The notes under the pieces were generated by a model. That model did not search any database, had not been told where the DNA came from, and saw only the letters and a program-made list of their open reading frames with translations. A DNA stretch of 64,000 nt from Nepenthes gracilis. Its lineage: Eukaryota; Streptophyta; Magnoliopsida; Caryophyllales; Nepenthaceae. The DNA lies in NCBI GenBank assembly GCA_033239525.1, contig BSYO01000011.1, positions 4,617,973-4,681,972 of the forward strand. Reading direction: 5' to 3'. The translations under genes and the position numbers were made by a program. Within the stretch, counting starts at the first letter, position 1; each line of letters begins with the position of its first letter. Positions 1 through 12,381 of the stretch are shown here, in pieces.

Positions 1-1705
1 CCCTAAGGTACAAATTGGACTATTAATTTACTTCCCTTTTCTTTTGACTTATGTATGCTATCTTGAAAATACATAATTGCTTAATGTTTTAATTGATCAG
101 CAAGTCTGGCTAGTGTTTCTTCAAGGCTCTACCGTATGCTTTCGAGTCGCTGAATTTACCCTAAACACTAATGTAGGATTTATGAAGATTTTGATAACTC
201 GACCTTATGGCAAATAAGATCCATGCTCACACTTGACTTGGCATCAAAAAATCTGAGTTGGATTAATATTTTTATTATATGAGTCAAGTCATAAATTTGT
301 AGGTAACACCCATTTGTCATTTTAGGCTAGCTAGATTTCTATTAATATTGTTAGAGTTGGATAATTAGTTAGGCAGCAACTAAGTGACGTTGGTGTCATG
401 ATGGCCACCTGAGCCTAAAGGGACTAACAAACACTCATTTAATGCACCCTCTTTCCTTAGGAAGGCTCCTTTCTTTCTTGATTTGACACATTATCTGACC
501 AGTTGGCTCCCAGTTTGCCTGACTCTCATCTTCTCTTTTTGAATGCACCATTTTGAAAAATGAGGCATTGGCTTGCCTAAATGTATCGTTTGGCGATGAA
601 AGGATGTCATTTTGAATTAGTGCTTTGTTTGAAAACACATCATTTTAAGGAACTTAAGAGACCCTTTAGTTCCTAAATTTATGACTTTCTTTGGACCTAT
701 TTAAACTCATGTTACAAAGTGAGTCGTTATTATTAATTTTCAAAGCTTCCAACTTCATCTTCCATACTTGTCAATGGCATTGCACTTGTCACGTCTCTAA
801 TCCTAAATATTTGCTTAATTTGTATTAATTTGATTTTATTATTATGCTAATTCATTTCCAACATCATGTCTTGAAAATTTACCAACAGAATTTTAAAAAT
901 TTCAAAACTACCTTGGATGTGAACTATAATTCTCTATCAACAATTGACCAAAATAGAATAATTAGTCAAATTATAGGATTTGAAATACTACACTTGAAAA
1001 TAGCTCCGAATACCTATCATATCATATCGCCAAAACATGTATCAGGAGAATACGCCCACACCAAAATCAGAGTACTCAAAATGTAGACTCATCTGGACTA
1101 CTAAAAAGAGAATCAAAGTCTAACTGCATCACTAATAAATATATCACAATAACTAAACTGATACAAAATTATGCAACCAAAATAAAAATAAACATCCTAA
1201 GGTTACTATTTTGAGACAAAATGCAACATTTAAATCCTTCCGATTTCTAATTCTAATTTCTCAAATAACTTATTAGCCAACATCCTTACGTGTAAGTGCT
1301 ATCTGAGTCACTAATATGAAGGGGTTAGTAAGAAAAATAAAAGAATTAACTAATTATTCAATAAGATATATAAAATTTTTATAAATAAGTATATAATTTA
1401 AATTAAAATATGCTGAAAGGATAATAATAAGAATTTTAGAAAGGCCATGAATTTTCATAACATTCATGTAAAAGGTTTCAATTTTTTTCTAACTTTTAAT
1501 TTACAATGCACTATAAAAAATATGCTCAAATCATATTAATTATTATGGATCAAATATCAGTAGAATCTCACTAATAAATGAACGAATAACCAAAACCCAG
1601 GTTATATTTATTTTCATATAACCAAAAATTTTACACTATTATTTAAGATCTGCAGGTGAGCCATCATATATATAACCCTATAAATAAAATTGAACGCCAC
1701 TTTTA
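1..1705. other. AT-rich intergenic stretch, no gene recognised
   Basis: I see no recognisable protein motif, RNA gene or terminal repeat here. Open frames are short (80 codons or fewer), and their translations show no family motif. The stretch ends where the left LTR of the first Copia element begins. It may hold older repeat debris that cannot be identified by eye. Confidence 0.5.
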
Positions 1706-2066
1706 TGATAGAAAATTAACCGGTCTAATCATCATTAAAAAGACTGAATGCAAAACATATAAGTTAAGGATCGACTAACCTCCCACCATTGAATCTCTAC
1801 GCACAATGCTCCGTTTTCTTGAAAAATGTTCGTCCGATTATGGCTTTTAATCTTTCAAGCCTTCAATCCCTTAGCGATGGTGTATCTTTAGAGAATTAGG
1901 CTTAGAGACAAAACCAAAATCACCCCATATAAATAGATAATTTTCATCAAATTATCTAATGGGTGGTTACCTAAAGAGTTAAGGCAAAATGATTACCAAA
2001 ACGTGGACCATCAACGCTGATTGTTCAGTTTTCTTTTGAAAACTGAATTGTCAATATTCTCCAACC
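1706..2066 (-). repeat. 3' LTR of the Copia element
   Basis: This is a near copy of 7400-7760. Both share the block that starts near GAAAATTAACCGGTCTAAT, the phrase about TTAAGGATCGACTAACCTCC, and the run CCCTTAGCGATGGTGTATCT. The plus-strand left edge is TG (1706). The right edge reads CTCCAACC, a decayed form of the CCAACA end expected for a TGTTGG-starting LTR. The adjoining bases resemble a decayed polypurine tract on the minus strand. Confidence 0.8.
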
Positions 2067-2372
2067 TGATCCATATTTTATTTAATGTGATAACCAAAAC
2101 CCATCAATCCTCAATCGTAAGAAATAAATATATGAATCATGGTGATAAGTCATCTATAAATGAGTAGTATTATTCATGTATTACAATGTATCATATTCCT
2201 TAAGACACATCCGAATATGGTAATGTTATTTTATAAATAAACATTATATTTATTCTTCGTCCAACAATTGATGATATTCTCAAAATAATCAACAAATATG
2301 TACACCAAAATTTTAAAAAACATCACAAACAAATAGAAGTCTTATTAAATATCATTGTCCATACAATAAAAA

Positions 2373-3152
2373 TCATGTAATGAAACTTAATCCTATTCTA
2401 ACTGCATGATCCTTGAACCTCAATGGTAGCATGCCATTTGTCAAAGGATTAGCGATCATCAATTCAGTACTAATATACTCAATAGTAATTTTGTTTTCTT
2501 TAATGCACTCCTTTATGGTTAAAAATTGAATGTCGATATATTTATTTCGATTGCTACTTTTATTATTTTTAGCTAGAAAAATAGCAGTTGAATTATCATA
2601 ATATATCTTCAATGGTCTTGAGATGGAATCCACCACTCTAAATTCAGACATAAAATTTTTTATTTATATACCATACTTTGTAGCCTCAAAGTAAGTAACG
2701 AACTTGACTTCTATAGTAGAAATAGTAATCAATGTCTACTTTGTACTCTGTCAGGATACAGTTCCACCGAGAAATATAAATATGTAACCAGATATTAATT
2801 TACGTGAATCAATATATCCAATAAAATCTGAATCGGAGTAACCCAACACTTCTAGATTGTCGATCCATTTATATGTAAGTATGAAATTCTTAATACCTTG
2901 GATATACCTTATCACTTTCTTAACAGCTTTTCAATAATTCATACTTGAATTACTCTGAAATCTTTTCAACATTTCAACTGTAAAAGCGTTGTCAGGTCTC
3001 GTGCATACCTGAGTATACATCAAATTTCTAACAGCGAAAGCATATGAAATATTTTTCATTTGTTCACGTTCAAAATTATTTTTTGGACATTGGTTCAAAT
3101 TAAACCAATCACCCTTTACAATGGGTGCCACACATGGTAAATAATCTTTCAT
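2373..3152 (-). pseudogene. Copia RNase H and C-terminal Pol remnant
   Basis: Minus-strand frames at 2931-3152 and 2373-2651 translate to the end of a Copia polyprotein. The first contains NLMYTQVCTRPD, a decayed form of the usual LMY...TRPDI segment after the reverse transcriptase. The second contains YYDNSTAIFLAKNN and KYIDIQF, decayed forms of the RNase H signatures (D-N-x-A/S-A and the K-HID motif). The normally invariant His of KHID is replaced by Tyr. The two parts lie in separate frames with stops between them, so this is a dead pol fragment. Confidence 0.8.
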
Positions 3153-3298
3153 CCAAAATCTCTATAAAATTTTATTAATATAGGTTTCCTGAGATAAATT
3201 TAAAATACCTCGTAGTCTATCTCGATAAATCTTAATACCAATGATATAAGACGTATAACTTATATCTTTTATTTTAAATTTATCAGAGAGAAATTATT

Positions 3299-4010
3299 TC
3301 ACATCATATAGAAACCCTTATCATTAGATGTAAATAAAATATCGTTTAAATACAAAATAAGAAAATAAATTTTACTTCCACCGACCTTCTGGTATATATA
3401 TTGATCTAAAATATTTTCTTCAAAACTAAATGAAGAGATAATATCATCAAATTTTAAATACCATTGACGGAAGCTTGTTTCAATCCATATATGGACTTCT
3501 TGAACTTGCATACTAATTGCTTACCATCATTAGAGAAAAATCCTTCTGATTGTTTCATATAAACATCATCTTCTAGATCACCATTTAAAAATATTATTTT
3601 TATATTTATTTATTATAATTTCATATCAAAATGAGTAACTAATACTAAAATAATTAAAAGAGAATCATTCTTAGATACAGGAGAAAAAGTCTCCGTATAA
3701 TCAATTTTTTCTTTTTGAATGAATCCCTTAACAATGAGTTTTAATTTATATTTTTTAAAGTTGCCTAATGAGTCTTTTTTATCCTAAAAATTCATTTACA
3801 TCATATGGCTTTCGCCCCTTTAGACAACTTAATAAGATCCCAAATTTCATTACTACTCATAAAATTTATCTATTTCCACATGACATTGTATCGTAATTCT
3901 GATTCATTATAACTCATAACTTGTAAAAACGTTTTGGGATCATTTTCTACCTTAATATTGTAGTCAGACTCTTAAAATACACAATATAATCATCAGGAAT
4001 TACTAATTTT
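3299..4010 (-). pseudogene. Copia reverse transcriptase remnant
   Basis: The minus-strand frame 3299-3511 includes LILYLNDILFTSND, the Copia catalytic block, normally Y-V/L-D-D. Here the first Asp of the pair is Asn, which would abolish catalysis. Upstream in the element (about 3511-4010) other frames retain reverse-transcriptase-like pieces separated by stops. Part of the relic at 1706-7760. Confidence 0.75.
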
Positions 4011-4477
4011 TTATTCTAGTAGACCTTTTTAATATTGCATCAATAGTCTCAATAGGAGTATGTTATATAACTATTGTAGGTAAATCCTAAATATCATGGT
4101 CAACTGATATAATATCAGTATTTTATTTAATGATATTGATTGATTGTTCGATACTAATTAATCTTAAGGGATGTTGTGTATAACAATCAACCTATCATAT
4201 GAAATGAAACGTTGAGAATCTAAATGATTATTATTAGTAATTATGTTTCTGAATCACTTATTTCCACTCATTAAGTTATTCTCAAGAAATTTTATTTTTT
4301 TGATTCCACAATCCTAGTACTATGAGATGAATAATAAAATCTGTATTATTTAAATTATTCAATATATCCAATAAAATACTTACTGATGGTCCTTGGATCT
4401 AATTTTTTCTCATGTGAAACATAAACTCTTATTTCAGATTGGTATCCCCAAACACGTACATGTCACAAATTTGATTT

Positions 4478-5165
4478 TTAACATTTCCATAACTTAAAAG
4501 AAGTTTTTGGAATAGCTTTCGTTGAAACCCAATTTAATATATACACTACCGTTTTAAGAGTTTCAATCCACAAGGATTTTGAAAGATTAAAATTGTTAAG
4601 TATACTCTGTACCATATTCAATAATGGTTGATTTCTTCTTTCTGCTACACCATTTTGATTCGAAGAACCAGACATAGTATAATGGGCAATAATTTCATAT
4701 TCACGAAGAAATTTTATAAATGAATGAAGCATTTGTTTATCTTCAATATATCTATCATAAGATTTTTTATTTCTATCTGATTTCACAATTTTAATTTATT
4801 TTTCACTTTCTTTTTCTTCTTCTACTCTAAATAATTTAAAAGTATCTAACGCTTCATACTTATTATGAAGCAAGTAGAGAGACATATTTTGTGAATAATT
4901 ATCTATAAATGTGATAAAATATTTCAGACCATATGAGTCAAGGTTTGGACTATAATATCTGTATATATAATTTTTAATATCTTTGAACTCCTCTTGACAT
5001 TTTTTTTAGTCTTGTTGGTCCTTTTTTTTTAATACAGTCCATACAAGTTTTAAAATCAGTAAAATTTAGAATACTAAGTACTCCATTATTTACTAATCTT
5101 TTAATTCTTTCAATAGAAATATGACTTAATCTCCGATGCCATAATATAGAAAAATATTGATTCAT
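4478..5165 (-). pseudogene. Copia GAG-pre-integrase and integrase core remnant
   Basis: 4974-5165 encodes LWHRRLSHISIERIKRLVNN, the LWH-RLGH zinc-binding motif that precedes Copia integrase, followed by a CxxC pair (CMDCIKKK). 4478-4786 encodes the later integrase core, with SGSSNQNGVAERRNQPLL, the conserved P-QNGVAER-NR-L block that includes the third catalytic acidic residue (the Glu of AER). Stops and a gap separate the two parts. Confidence 0.85.
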
Positions 5166-5399
5166 AATACATCGTTTAATACGAGTATCAATATGTATAG
5201 TATTATAAGATGTATTATTTTATAAGTTTAAATAATAAATACTATCAGATAATACACCATTTCTAATAATATCAAACTTATAATGTAAATTAAAAGATGA
5301 GTCTGAAAATATAATGGAATATCCAAAAGGTACAAGTCTTGAAACTGATATCAAATTTCTAAAAAAAATTTAGAATATAAAAGGTCTTTTCTAAAAATA

Positions 5400-6420
5400 A
5401 AATAAAGCCACTGCTCAAAATTAAACTGCATGTTCCGATTACTTTCACATGTGATGACATATTATTTTCGAAGAATATACTTTATTCACTATCCACTCGC
5501 TTCCTTAGGTTTTGTAAGCCCTATAAGAAATTTAAAATATAGATTGTAGAATTAGAATCAATCCACCATGTGTCATGAGAAATATTAACTATATTAGATT
5601 CATAATATACAAAAGATGATAGATTACCTTTTTTCTCAAGTCAATTTTGATATTTTACACAATCCTTCTTAACGTGTCCCCTTTTTTTACAGAAAAAATA
5701 CTTAGATTCCTTCTTGATATCAGATTGATGATATATTTTATCTTTTTCCTTCTTAGCTTGAGTGTTATTTTTTTTTCTTTAACCATAAACGTATTTTTAT
5801 TTTATTCCATCACAAACCTTCCTTCCTCTTGAACACATATAATCATAAGTTTATTAATTGACTATTTATCATTATATGTGTTATGAGAGATTTTGAATGT
5901 CTTATATTGTGATAAAAGTGTATTCAAAATATGTTTCACAAGAAAAAATTTAGATATATCCACCTTATGATTTTTTAGTTGAGTCGCTATATCTCTCATT
6001 TACTTAATGTGTTCATGCATACTCTTAACATTGGTGAGTCTCAAAGATAAAAACTTCATAATTAGGGTACTGATAAGTGCTTTATTTGAAATATTAAATT
6101 ATTCATCAATAACCTTCAACAAATTCCGCATATTATTATACTGGTCAATAGAACCATGAATACCAATATAAATTTTAGTTTTTATGAATATCAAATTGAG
6201 GCGATTAGATCGCTTCCATCGTTCATAAAGAACTACATCAATCAGAGTGTTGGTTTCAGTAAGAGCGGATAATTCGTCTTTCTTTATAGTATAATCAATG
6301 TTTATCCACCTTAAATGAAGAAGAATTCTCCCCTTTCAAACCTTATAATTATCACCTTTTAATTCAAAAATTTTATATCTAATATCGAAAAGATTAACAG
6401 ATTGTATAATTATATAAAAA
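5400..6420 (-). pseudogene. Copia gag and protease remnant
   Basis: On the minus strand near 5645-5705 the translation reads YFFCKKRGHVKKDC, a CCHC zinc knuckle of Copia Gag whose first Cys is now Tyr. Just downstream (about 5400-5600) a frame reads WWIDSNSTI followed by MSSHVKVIGTCSL and then LEKTFYILNF, matching the Copia aspartic protease region; its active-site D-S-G has become D-S-N. The more distal Gag part (5700-6420) is AT-rich and broken, and I place its upstream limit only approximately. Confidence 0.7.
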
Positions 6421-6926
6421 TAAAATTACATAATAAATAATATATGAGGCTAACAAATAAATGTAGAATATTTTTTACCAATGTAAAACATACAGTATAA
6501 ACCAATTGATATAAAAATTACCTGTGGGCTAAATTTTTAATTCAAGTAGATTCATCATAAACTTGATGATAAAACTATCAAATTATATTTAATTCTTCAT
6601 CCCTGTTGGTAAATTAAGAAAAATAATTTAATATTTTATCATAATTAATTAATTTAATATAATAAAATTTTTTGTGAGATAAATTTTATTATATCAAATA
6701 ATAATTAGTCACAATTTTATTCCTTATACCATATGTAATAATAAATATAATTTTATTAATTCGGGACGTTGTGGCCAATCCTTAATTAATTAAATTATAT
6801 GAATTACTAGACATTTACACACATATATATAAATATATATAATTATATGCATATATATACGTATTATAAAATTAATAATAATACAAAAAAGTGTATATAG
6901 GGAATAAAAACCCTTATTATTAACAA

Positions 6927-6987
6927 GCGCACGATGCAGCGCAGTGGCTGCCGCTTCTCCTATGCAGGATCGAATCCTGCCGTGCGC
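6927..6987 (+). other. tRNA-like cloverleaf lacking an anticodon arm
   Basis: The 61-nt block folds like a tRNA with one arm missing. GCGCACG (6927-6933) pairs perfectly with CGTGCGC (6981-6987) as a 7-bp acceptor stem. GCAG/CTGC encloses an 8-nt loop containing CAGTGG, like a D arm and internal box A. GCAGG/CCTGC encloses the 7-nt loop ATCGAAT, like a T arm and box B. Only 12 nt separate the D and T arms, too few for an anticodon arm plus variable loop. It is GC-rich within AT-rich DNA and sits in the leader of the Copia element, on the strand opposite to that element. It could be a tRNA pseudogene, a SINE head, or a leader structure that mimics a tRNA. Confidence 0.55.
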
Positions 6988-7384
6988 GATTACGCCTCCA
7001 ACGTTGGTTTTGTTGGAAATGGGCATTACAGATCTCGGGCTTCACCGAGAGCCCATGTCTGCATGCATGGATGCAGACGCACCAAGTGGCAAATAGGCCC
7101 AATTTTTTCTTGTTACTATGGCATTACTATAGCAAAACAACGTCGTACAAGGTCATTTTCAACCTCTGGTGGGTTCGCCTGAACCCAATTTTTGACCCGA
7201 TGAAAATTACATCATTTTTACACCAAAATTGTTATAAAACATATAAAAATATTGAAAATTAAATTCCCAAATGATTTTCGACATTAGTTTTTACCGAATC
7301 GTCACAAAAATAAAAATTTTAAAAATTTCAAAAATCAAAAAAATGGCAAAACTTGCAGAACAAATTCTAGGTCGAGAGAATAAT

Positions 7385-7397
7385 GGCTCTGATACCA
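7385..7397 (-). other. Primer-binding site for initiator tRNA-Met
   Basis: On the minus strand these bases read TGGTATCAGAGCC, the standard plant Copia primer site complementary to the 3' end of initiator tRNA-Met. It lies 2 bp inside the LTR edge at 7400 and fixes the element's orientation as minus. Confidence 0.9.
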
Positions 7398-7399
7398 AA

Positions 7400-7760
7400 T
7401 GGTAGAAAATTAACCGGTCTAATTATCATTAAAAAGACCGAATGCAGAACATAAAAGTTAAGGATCGACTAACCTCCCACCATTGAATCTCTACGCACGA
7501 TGCTCTATTTTCTTGCAAAATGTTTGTCCAATTATGGCTTTTAATCTTCCAAGCCTTCAATCCCTTAGCGATGGTGTATCTTCAGAGAATTAGACTTAGA
7601 GATAAAACCAAAATCATCCCATATAAATAGATAATTTCTATTAAATTATCTAATAGGTGATTACCTGGAGAATTAAGGCCAAACGGTTACCAAAATATGG
7701 ACTATCAATGCTGATTGTTCAGTTTTTTTTTAGACTAAATAGTCAACATTTTATCCTACG
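7400..7760 (-). repeat. 5' LTR of the Copia element
   Basis: Direct repeat partner of 1706-2066, starting with TG at 7400 on the plus strand beside the primer site. Similarity fades near 7745-7760, so the outer edge is approximate. Confidence 0.8.
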
Positions 7761-8999
7761 AATGATACGTTTAAATTTCGATTACCATTATAATATATTA
7801 AAATATATCATAATATATTATCATCGATTTTTTACAATGGTCTGTGCATAATAAAAGAAAAACTCTACACAAATACGAATAATCTTTTATATTTTCTTAT
7901 ATTGAAAAAAATATCTTTAGTTCTTTTGCAAATTGTAAAGTTTTCTTTTAAACTATTTTAAATACTTATCATATAATGCCTTAAATTTATGCGAAAACTT
8001 GAATATGCATATTTTTAAGACATACAAAAGCTATATTATGAAAATTTTAAACATATGGGCTATTTACGGAAAGAAATTATAGAAAAACTAGTAAAATTTC
8101 TTAGTTTTAATATTTTATTTCAATTGTCAAGTATGAAGAGACACTTTATAACTATTTCAAGATATGTAAGGTATATAATTAAGAATTTAGAACATGCCGG
8201 ACATTGGATATAAAAAATCAAAATATATGAGAGTATTAAATTAAAATTCCAGCACATGTATGAATATAATTATAGAAACTAGATTGACAATACTATGTGT
8301 GTAAATTAAAGATATAAATTTTATAAAAATTATAAAGAATGGGAATAAAAATTCATATAAGTGAAGTATAAATATTTTATCTATAAAAATATGACATGAA
8401 ACATGTATGAGTAATTAAAATAGTAAAATACTCAATGAAACAGGAAAAAATCAACAACAAAAGAAAAAGACTTAGTATGCATTTACCTTATTTTCAAATT
8501 TATCAAAATCTTCCTTAGATTCACTTCAAATATTCTCCTCTTACTTTTTCTCTCTTCTCCTTCTCTCTTTTCTCTCAAAATTTGGCAAAAAATAACTGAA
8601 AATCAATTAAATCAACCAAATGTAATTTTTATAAAAGGTTAGTGTATGTGTATTCATCAAACATGTATCGAATGCCGCGATAAAATACTATAGTGCACAA
8701 GTGTCATTTTAGGTGCATATATGGTGCAGACAATCTATTAAAAGTGCGCATGAGCGTCTCTTAAGCATACATCAGGCATTAAAAATCTACCAAAAATGTA
8801 CTTGAATTCTGATCAAGCATCCTTCAAGTTCGATCTCTTAACTAAAAACACGTAGGTGCACGTGTCAAATGTTAGTGAAATATCATTTCACCCGATGTAA
8901 CCTGATTCAAGGTTAACTTTGACCAATTCTTTTGTTTGACATCAAAACTTTCACTTTTTAACTTAATTAATTATAATCAAATTTATAATTTTAAAGCTT
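7761..8999. other. AT-rich stretch without a recognisable gene
   Basis: No coding motif is visible. A long pyrimidine run on the plus strand (about 8539-8577, purine on the minus strand) could be the polypurine tract of the neighbouring minus-strand Gypsy relic, but I found no adjoining LTR pair to confirm it. Confidence 0.4.
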
Positions 9000-9539
9000 G
9001 CACCTTACAGCGCTAGCCTAAAGGATTTGTTCATCGGGGCATTGCTGTCATAACCTCTGTTCTGTCACTCTCCGACCTTGTAGCTATCTACGATAGGTAT
9101 GACATTCCTTACTGGTATATCTTATGTTGTTCCGATACTCGGGGATAGGCATCATCCCCTTGAGATGATTTTGCAACCTTCTATGAGACTCATCTAAAAA
9201 GTGGCCTTTGTATTCTTGTGGTGAGGGATTTTATCAAAATAATGGTTGCCCTTCGGATTCCAATACGTGATTTCACCTTAATGTCATCTGATATCTGGTA
9301 GCTTTACATATATTATTCTGGTAGCATCCAATGGTGATAGATGCTAAGGAAGTGAAGCTTGTTTTTAGATTCAATCGAGAGAATGGTTGGATCTCGATGA
9401 CTTATTAGAAAGAGTTTAAGATTAGTGGGAAAATCTCGATTCCATAAAAAAAAACCTTGGAATTGTAAGTTTTTTCACGTTAAGAATACAACCAACTAGG
9501 CCCTGTCCAACAAATAAAGTAATCTCAATTTAACTTATT

Positions 9540-11031
9540 TCGATACAGTGGACGAGGGCAAGGGCTTCAGTGCCAAGCCCAACCTTACAGAGATTAAGGA
9601 GCACATAGATGAGCTGCGTGAGACAGACCACTTCCTCATTGTCATTGCCCTGGCTGTTCTCGGGTGGAACACCATTGTTAGGGGTGACGTAGTTATTGAT
9701 ATGCCTCCTCATCTTGCAAAGAAGAGAAAAGGGATAACCTTGAGGTCTTCTGGAGTGCTTGGCCTAGGGGAGGATTGCGCTAATTGTTCTCCTCTCATCC
9801 CCCTTGCATGTTCATGACACCATTCCCCTCGCTCAAGGTGGGAGAATCTGAGGGGACTAATGCCATCCTTTTTGAGTATGAAGTTAAGGGGATGGTCGAA
9901 GAAGTAGCATAGTTTTAGAGTCCCTTCGTACCAATTTCTTCAATTGTTCACTCTGTTGAGGCCCCCATCTCGATTGAGAAAGAGGGAGTTCCAATCGTCA
10001 ATGTTGAGGAGGTGGGGCAATGCTTTACTTGAACCTTCTCACCTTTCAACTAGTAAAGTTGAGCTAGCCGCTCAAGCACGTACTTTTGTGGAGCTTGGGG
10101 CTCCCGAAGAACTTGGCCTTCCTCCCGAGTCTAGTTCAATTGAGTTGACTACAGCTGTCCTCATAGGCCGCCGAGGTTAGGAAAGTCATTCCCACAAGCT
10201 TGAAGATGGCATGCCATCTCCAATCATAGCTAATGAGACACTTGCTAGATCCACTTCATAGGGAAGGTAGGGATTTGCAAGTTCCCTAGAAGTACCTAAT
10301 GCAAATATTCTTATTCCTTAGTCCTTCTCATTAGCTACTGATTGCCTTCAATATATCCTTATCATGGTACCACTGGCCCTTCTTATGGCTTTTTAGCGGA
10401 CGATGTTCCTCTTTCCTAGGAGGTTCGTCTTTCTGTTTGATCCCGAGTTGACTATTATTGCACAATAATTTTTGCCAAATCGAGTCTTTTTGTAGCCCCT
10501 AGTTTTGCTCAATTAACTTGGCATAAGATGATTTTCTTGGAACAGGAAGTAAAGCTTGTTAAAGTGTTGCATTCACCCTAAAATGGCGGAGGCCTTGGAG
10601 GTAAGAGCCAATGTTGCTTAAAATCCATGCACTACTGCCAATGATAGAGCCATAGCTACTAAGGTGAAGGTAGGAGGGTTGGAAGCGGATCTTGTTGAGT
10701 GGATGCTAAGGGTTGAGAGGGTTGTCGACCAAATTGAAGCTACCAAAGGTTTGGCGGTTGTTGCTGAGAGTAGGGCTGCTGTGTTTGATGATACAACCAC
10801 CGCTCCCAAGGATAGAGCCGTGGCTATTGGGGTTTGTATGATTGTTGCTGATGGGGAAGATTTCCAAGCTAGAGAATTCTATCAACCTTGTCAAAGTTAA
10901 GGCAGCTAAGCCTGGCAAAGTATTTGCTGCCGAACGCATTGCAAGTGAGAGGTGGATTGAATGCCTTTAGCTCGATGATAAACTTTGAAACAGCATCCAC
11001 CTTGAAGAGATCAGCCTCCATTTGGACGCTA
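9540..11031 (+). pseudogene. Broken plus-strand ORF antisense to the Gypsy pol (first part)
   Basis: Plus-strand frames at 9548-9817, 9944-10,180 and 10,664-10,900 have a coding-like composition (higher GC than neighbours, acidic and Ala/Val-rich helices such as LEADLVEWMLRVERVVDQIE). They are joined by stops and shifts. I do not recognise a specific domain. The position between a Gypsy integrase and its expected 3' LTR, in reverse orientation, fits the extra antisense ORF of some Tat elements. Alternatively it is a captured host gene fragment. The frame continues in the same phase at 14,163 once the insertion 11,037-14,157 and one target copy are removed. Confidence 0.45.
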
Positions 11032-11036
11032 AGTTT

Positions 11037-12381
11037 TTTTGGGGTTTGAACGACCCTGATCCACTTGATCTGGTAGTAGCGGAATATCCAAACCCCCCTT
11101 CGTCATCATCAGCCACCTTTTAATAGGAATAATGAACAAAGAGATGTACAATATTTTTACGTAGAAACCCCTTCTCAACTAAGGGGAAAAACTACGGGAC
11201 AGAAAGTTCACCAATAAATTCACTATATAAAATGGTTACACAAACCCAGAGACAGAATACAACAAGCACCCCGGCTATACAAACCCTAGAGGCAAAAACC
11301 GAAGAACAAAGCACGAGAATACAAAGCCTCACTCTTTGTGTTTCACTCACCATCTCTTTCTTCTACTCTTTCTTTCCTCACTGTGGTGCTCACTTATTTT
11401 ACAAATGTTGGTGAAACGGCAACTGCCGTTTCTCCCCCGCACTCAAGCCGCTAACTACACAAGCCCCTAGCTATATAAGCACCGACGAATGCTCGCTCAT
11501 GGTGATTTCTCTATCACCCATGGTCACTCCCATGACGCCTTGCGCGCGTAGAGCACAACATGCCTAGCATGTATATATATAATAATCTGTCCAGAGACCT
11601 TTAACCAATAGGTAGGTTGCATGTGGACAGACGCCTACCACCTGTTCTGTAACCTGCCAACAACTTTGCCTACTAACTCTACAACTTGCCACCTGCACAG
11701 ACGGCATATACACTGCAAGTCTGCTACTTGCTCTGCAAAGCCAACTGTCTACAACTTGCTACCAGCTGTCCACGACGTCCTCTGTCGTTGCTGCAGTCAA
11801 GTCGCTGGACTATCTGTGCTCTCTGGCCATCACAAGAGTTCTCCGACGTTTTTTGGTCTCCAAGTAGTGACAATGACCTCGAACATCCTATGTCCTCGGT
11901 CGTCACTGTGCACAACCCATACCTTCGGACTATACTGTGCACTCAGCCATATCCGCGGGCGATTCCATACCAGTGTCACCAATTGGTAAATTTCGGCCTT
12001 CCCTTTGGCTTTTCAGGCTCATTACTCAGCCGATCAACTTTTCATTGACCGAATTTCTCTCTCAGCTAATCAACATCTTATTGACCGTTTTCAACATTCA
12101 TTCGGTCAACCTCTGTTGACCATCCTCTGCTTCCATCCGGTCAACCTCCTTGTTAACCGTCTTTTGCTACCCGTCCGCCATCAATAGTACTCCTGTAGCT
12201 CTCAACCGGTCAACTTCTAATTAACCGAAATCCACAGTTGGCCATTCGTCAATTAATCACCATTGACCATCCACTATTCTCCGGACTTCCACCAAATGAA
12301 TTCCGTCATTTGTTCTCCGAAAATTCTCCGATGACAAACCAATTTGTTAGTTTACCCACAAGGGAGTGAATAGAACCAATA
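11037..12381 (-). repeat. 3' LTR of the non-autonomous element
   Basis: Aligned by eye to 12,972-14,157. The first about 380 bp correspond (for example TGGTTACACAAAC and AATATTTTTACGTAGAAACC) and the last about 380 bp correspond (the GGTCAAC/TTGACC cluster and ACAAACCAATTTGTT). The middle (about 11,420-11,990) differs from the partner and is longer, so one copy has been rearranged. Its TG start has decayed to TT. Open frames within it (11,621-12,187) are not genes. Confidence 0.85.

Larger units (their letters stand above)
1706..7760 (-). mobile_element. Decayed full-length Ty1/Copia LTR retrotransposon
   Basis: Two direct repeats of about 360 bp (1706-2066 and 7400-7760) bracket a minus-strand gag-pol relic. 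Read right to left the order is LTR, tRNA-iMet primer site, leader, Gag zinc knuckle, protease, GAG-pre-integrase, integrase, reverse transcriptase, RNase H, LTR. Integrase before reverse transcriptase is the Copia order. Frames are broken throughout by stops and frameshifts, so the copy cannot be autonomous. I could not see a convincing target-site duplication; the outer end of the right LTR is blurred by mutation, so the right boundary is good only to about 10-20 bp. Confidence 0.85.

Noticed and set aside
6790..7262. Overlapping short ORFs in both strands near the tRNA-like block
   Set aside because: All are 60-82 codons in a GC-rich leader segment and reflect lower stop frequency rather than coding.
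9548..9817. A separate small host gene
   Set aside because: It has no clear start context, no splice-supported continuation, and it joins into the broken antisense ORF region of the Gypsy relic.
11621..12187. Overlapping plus-strand ORFs of 60-122 codons
   Set aside because: They lie wholly within the LTR of the non-autonomous element, have no domain, and are not kept in the partner LTR.
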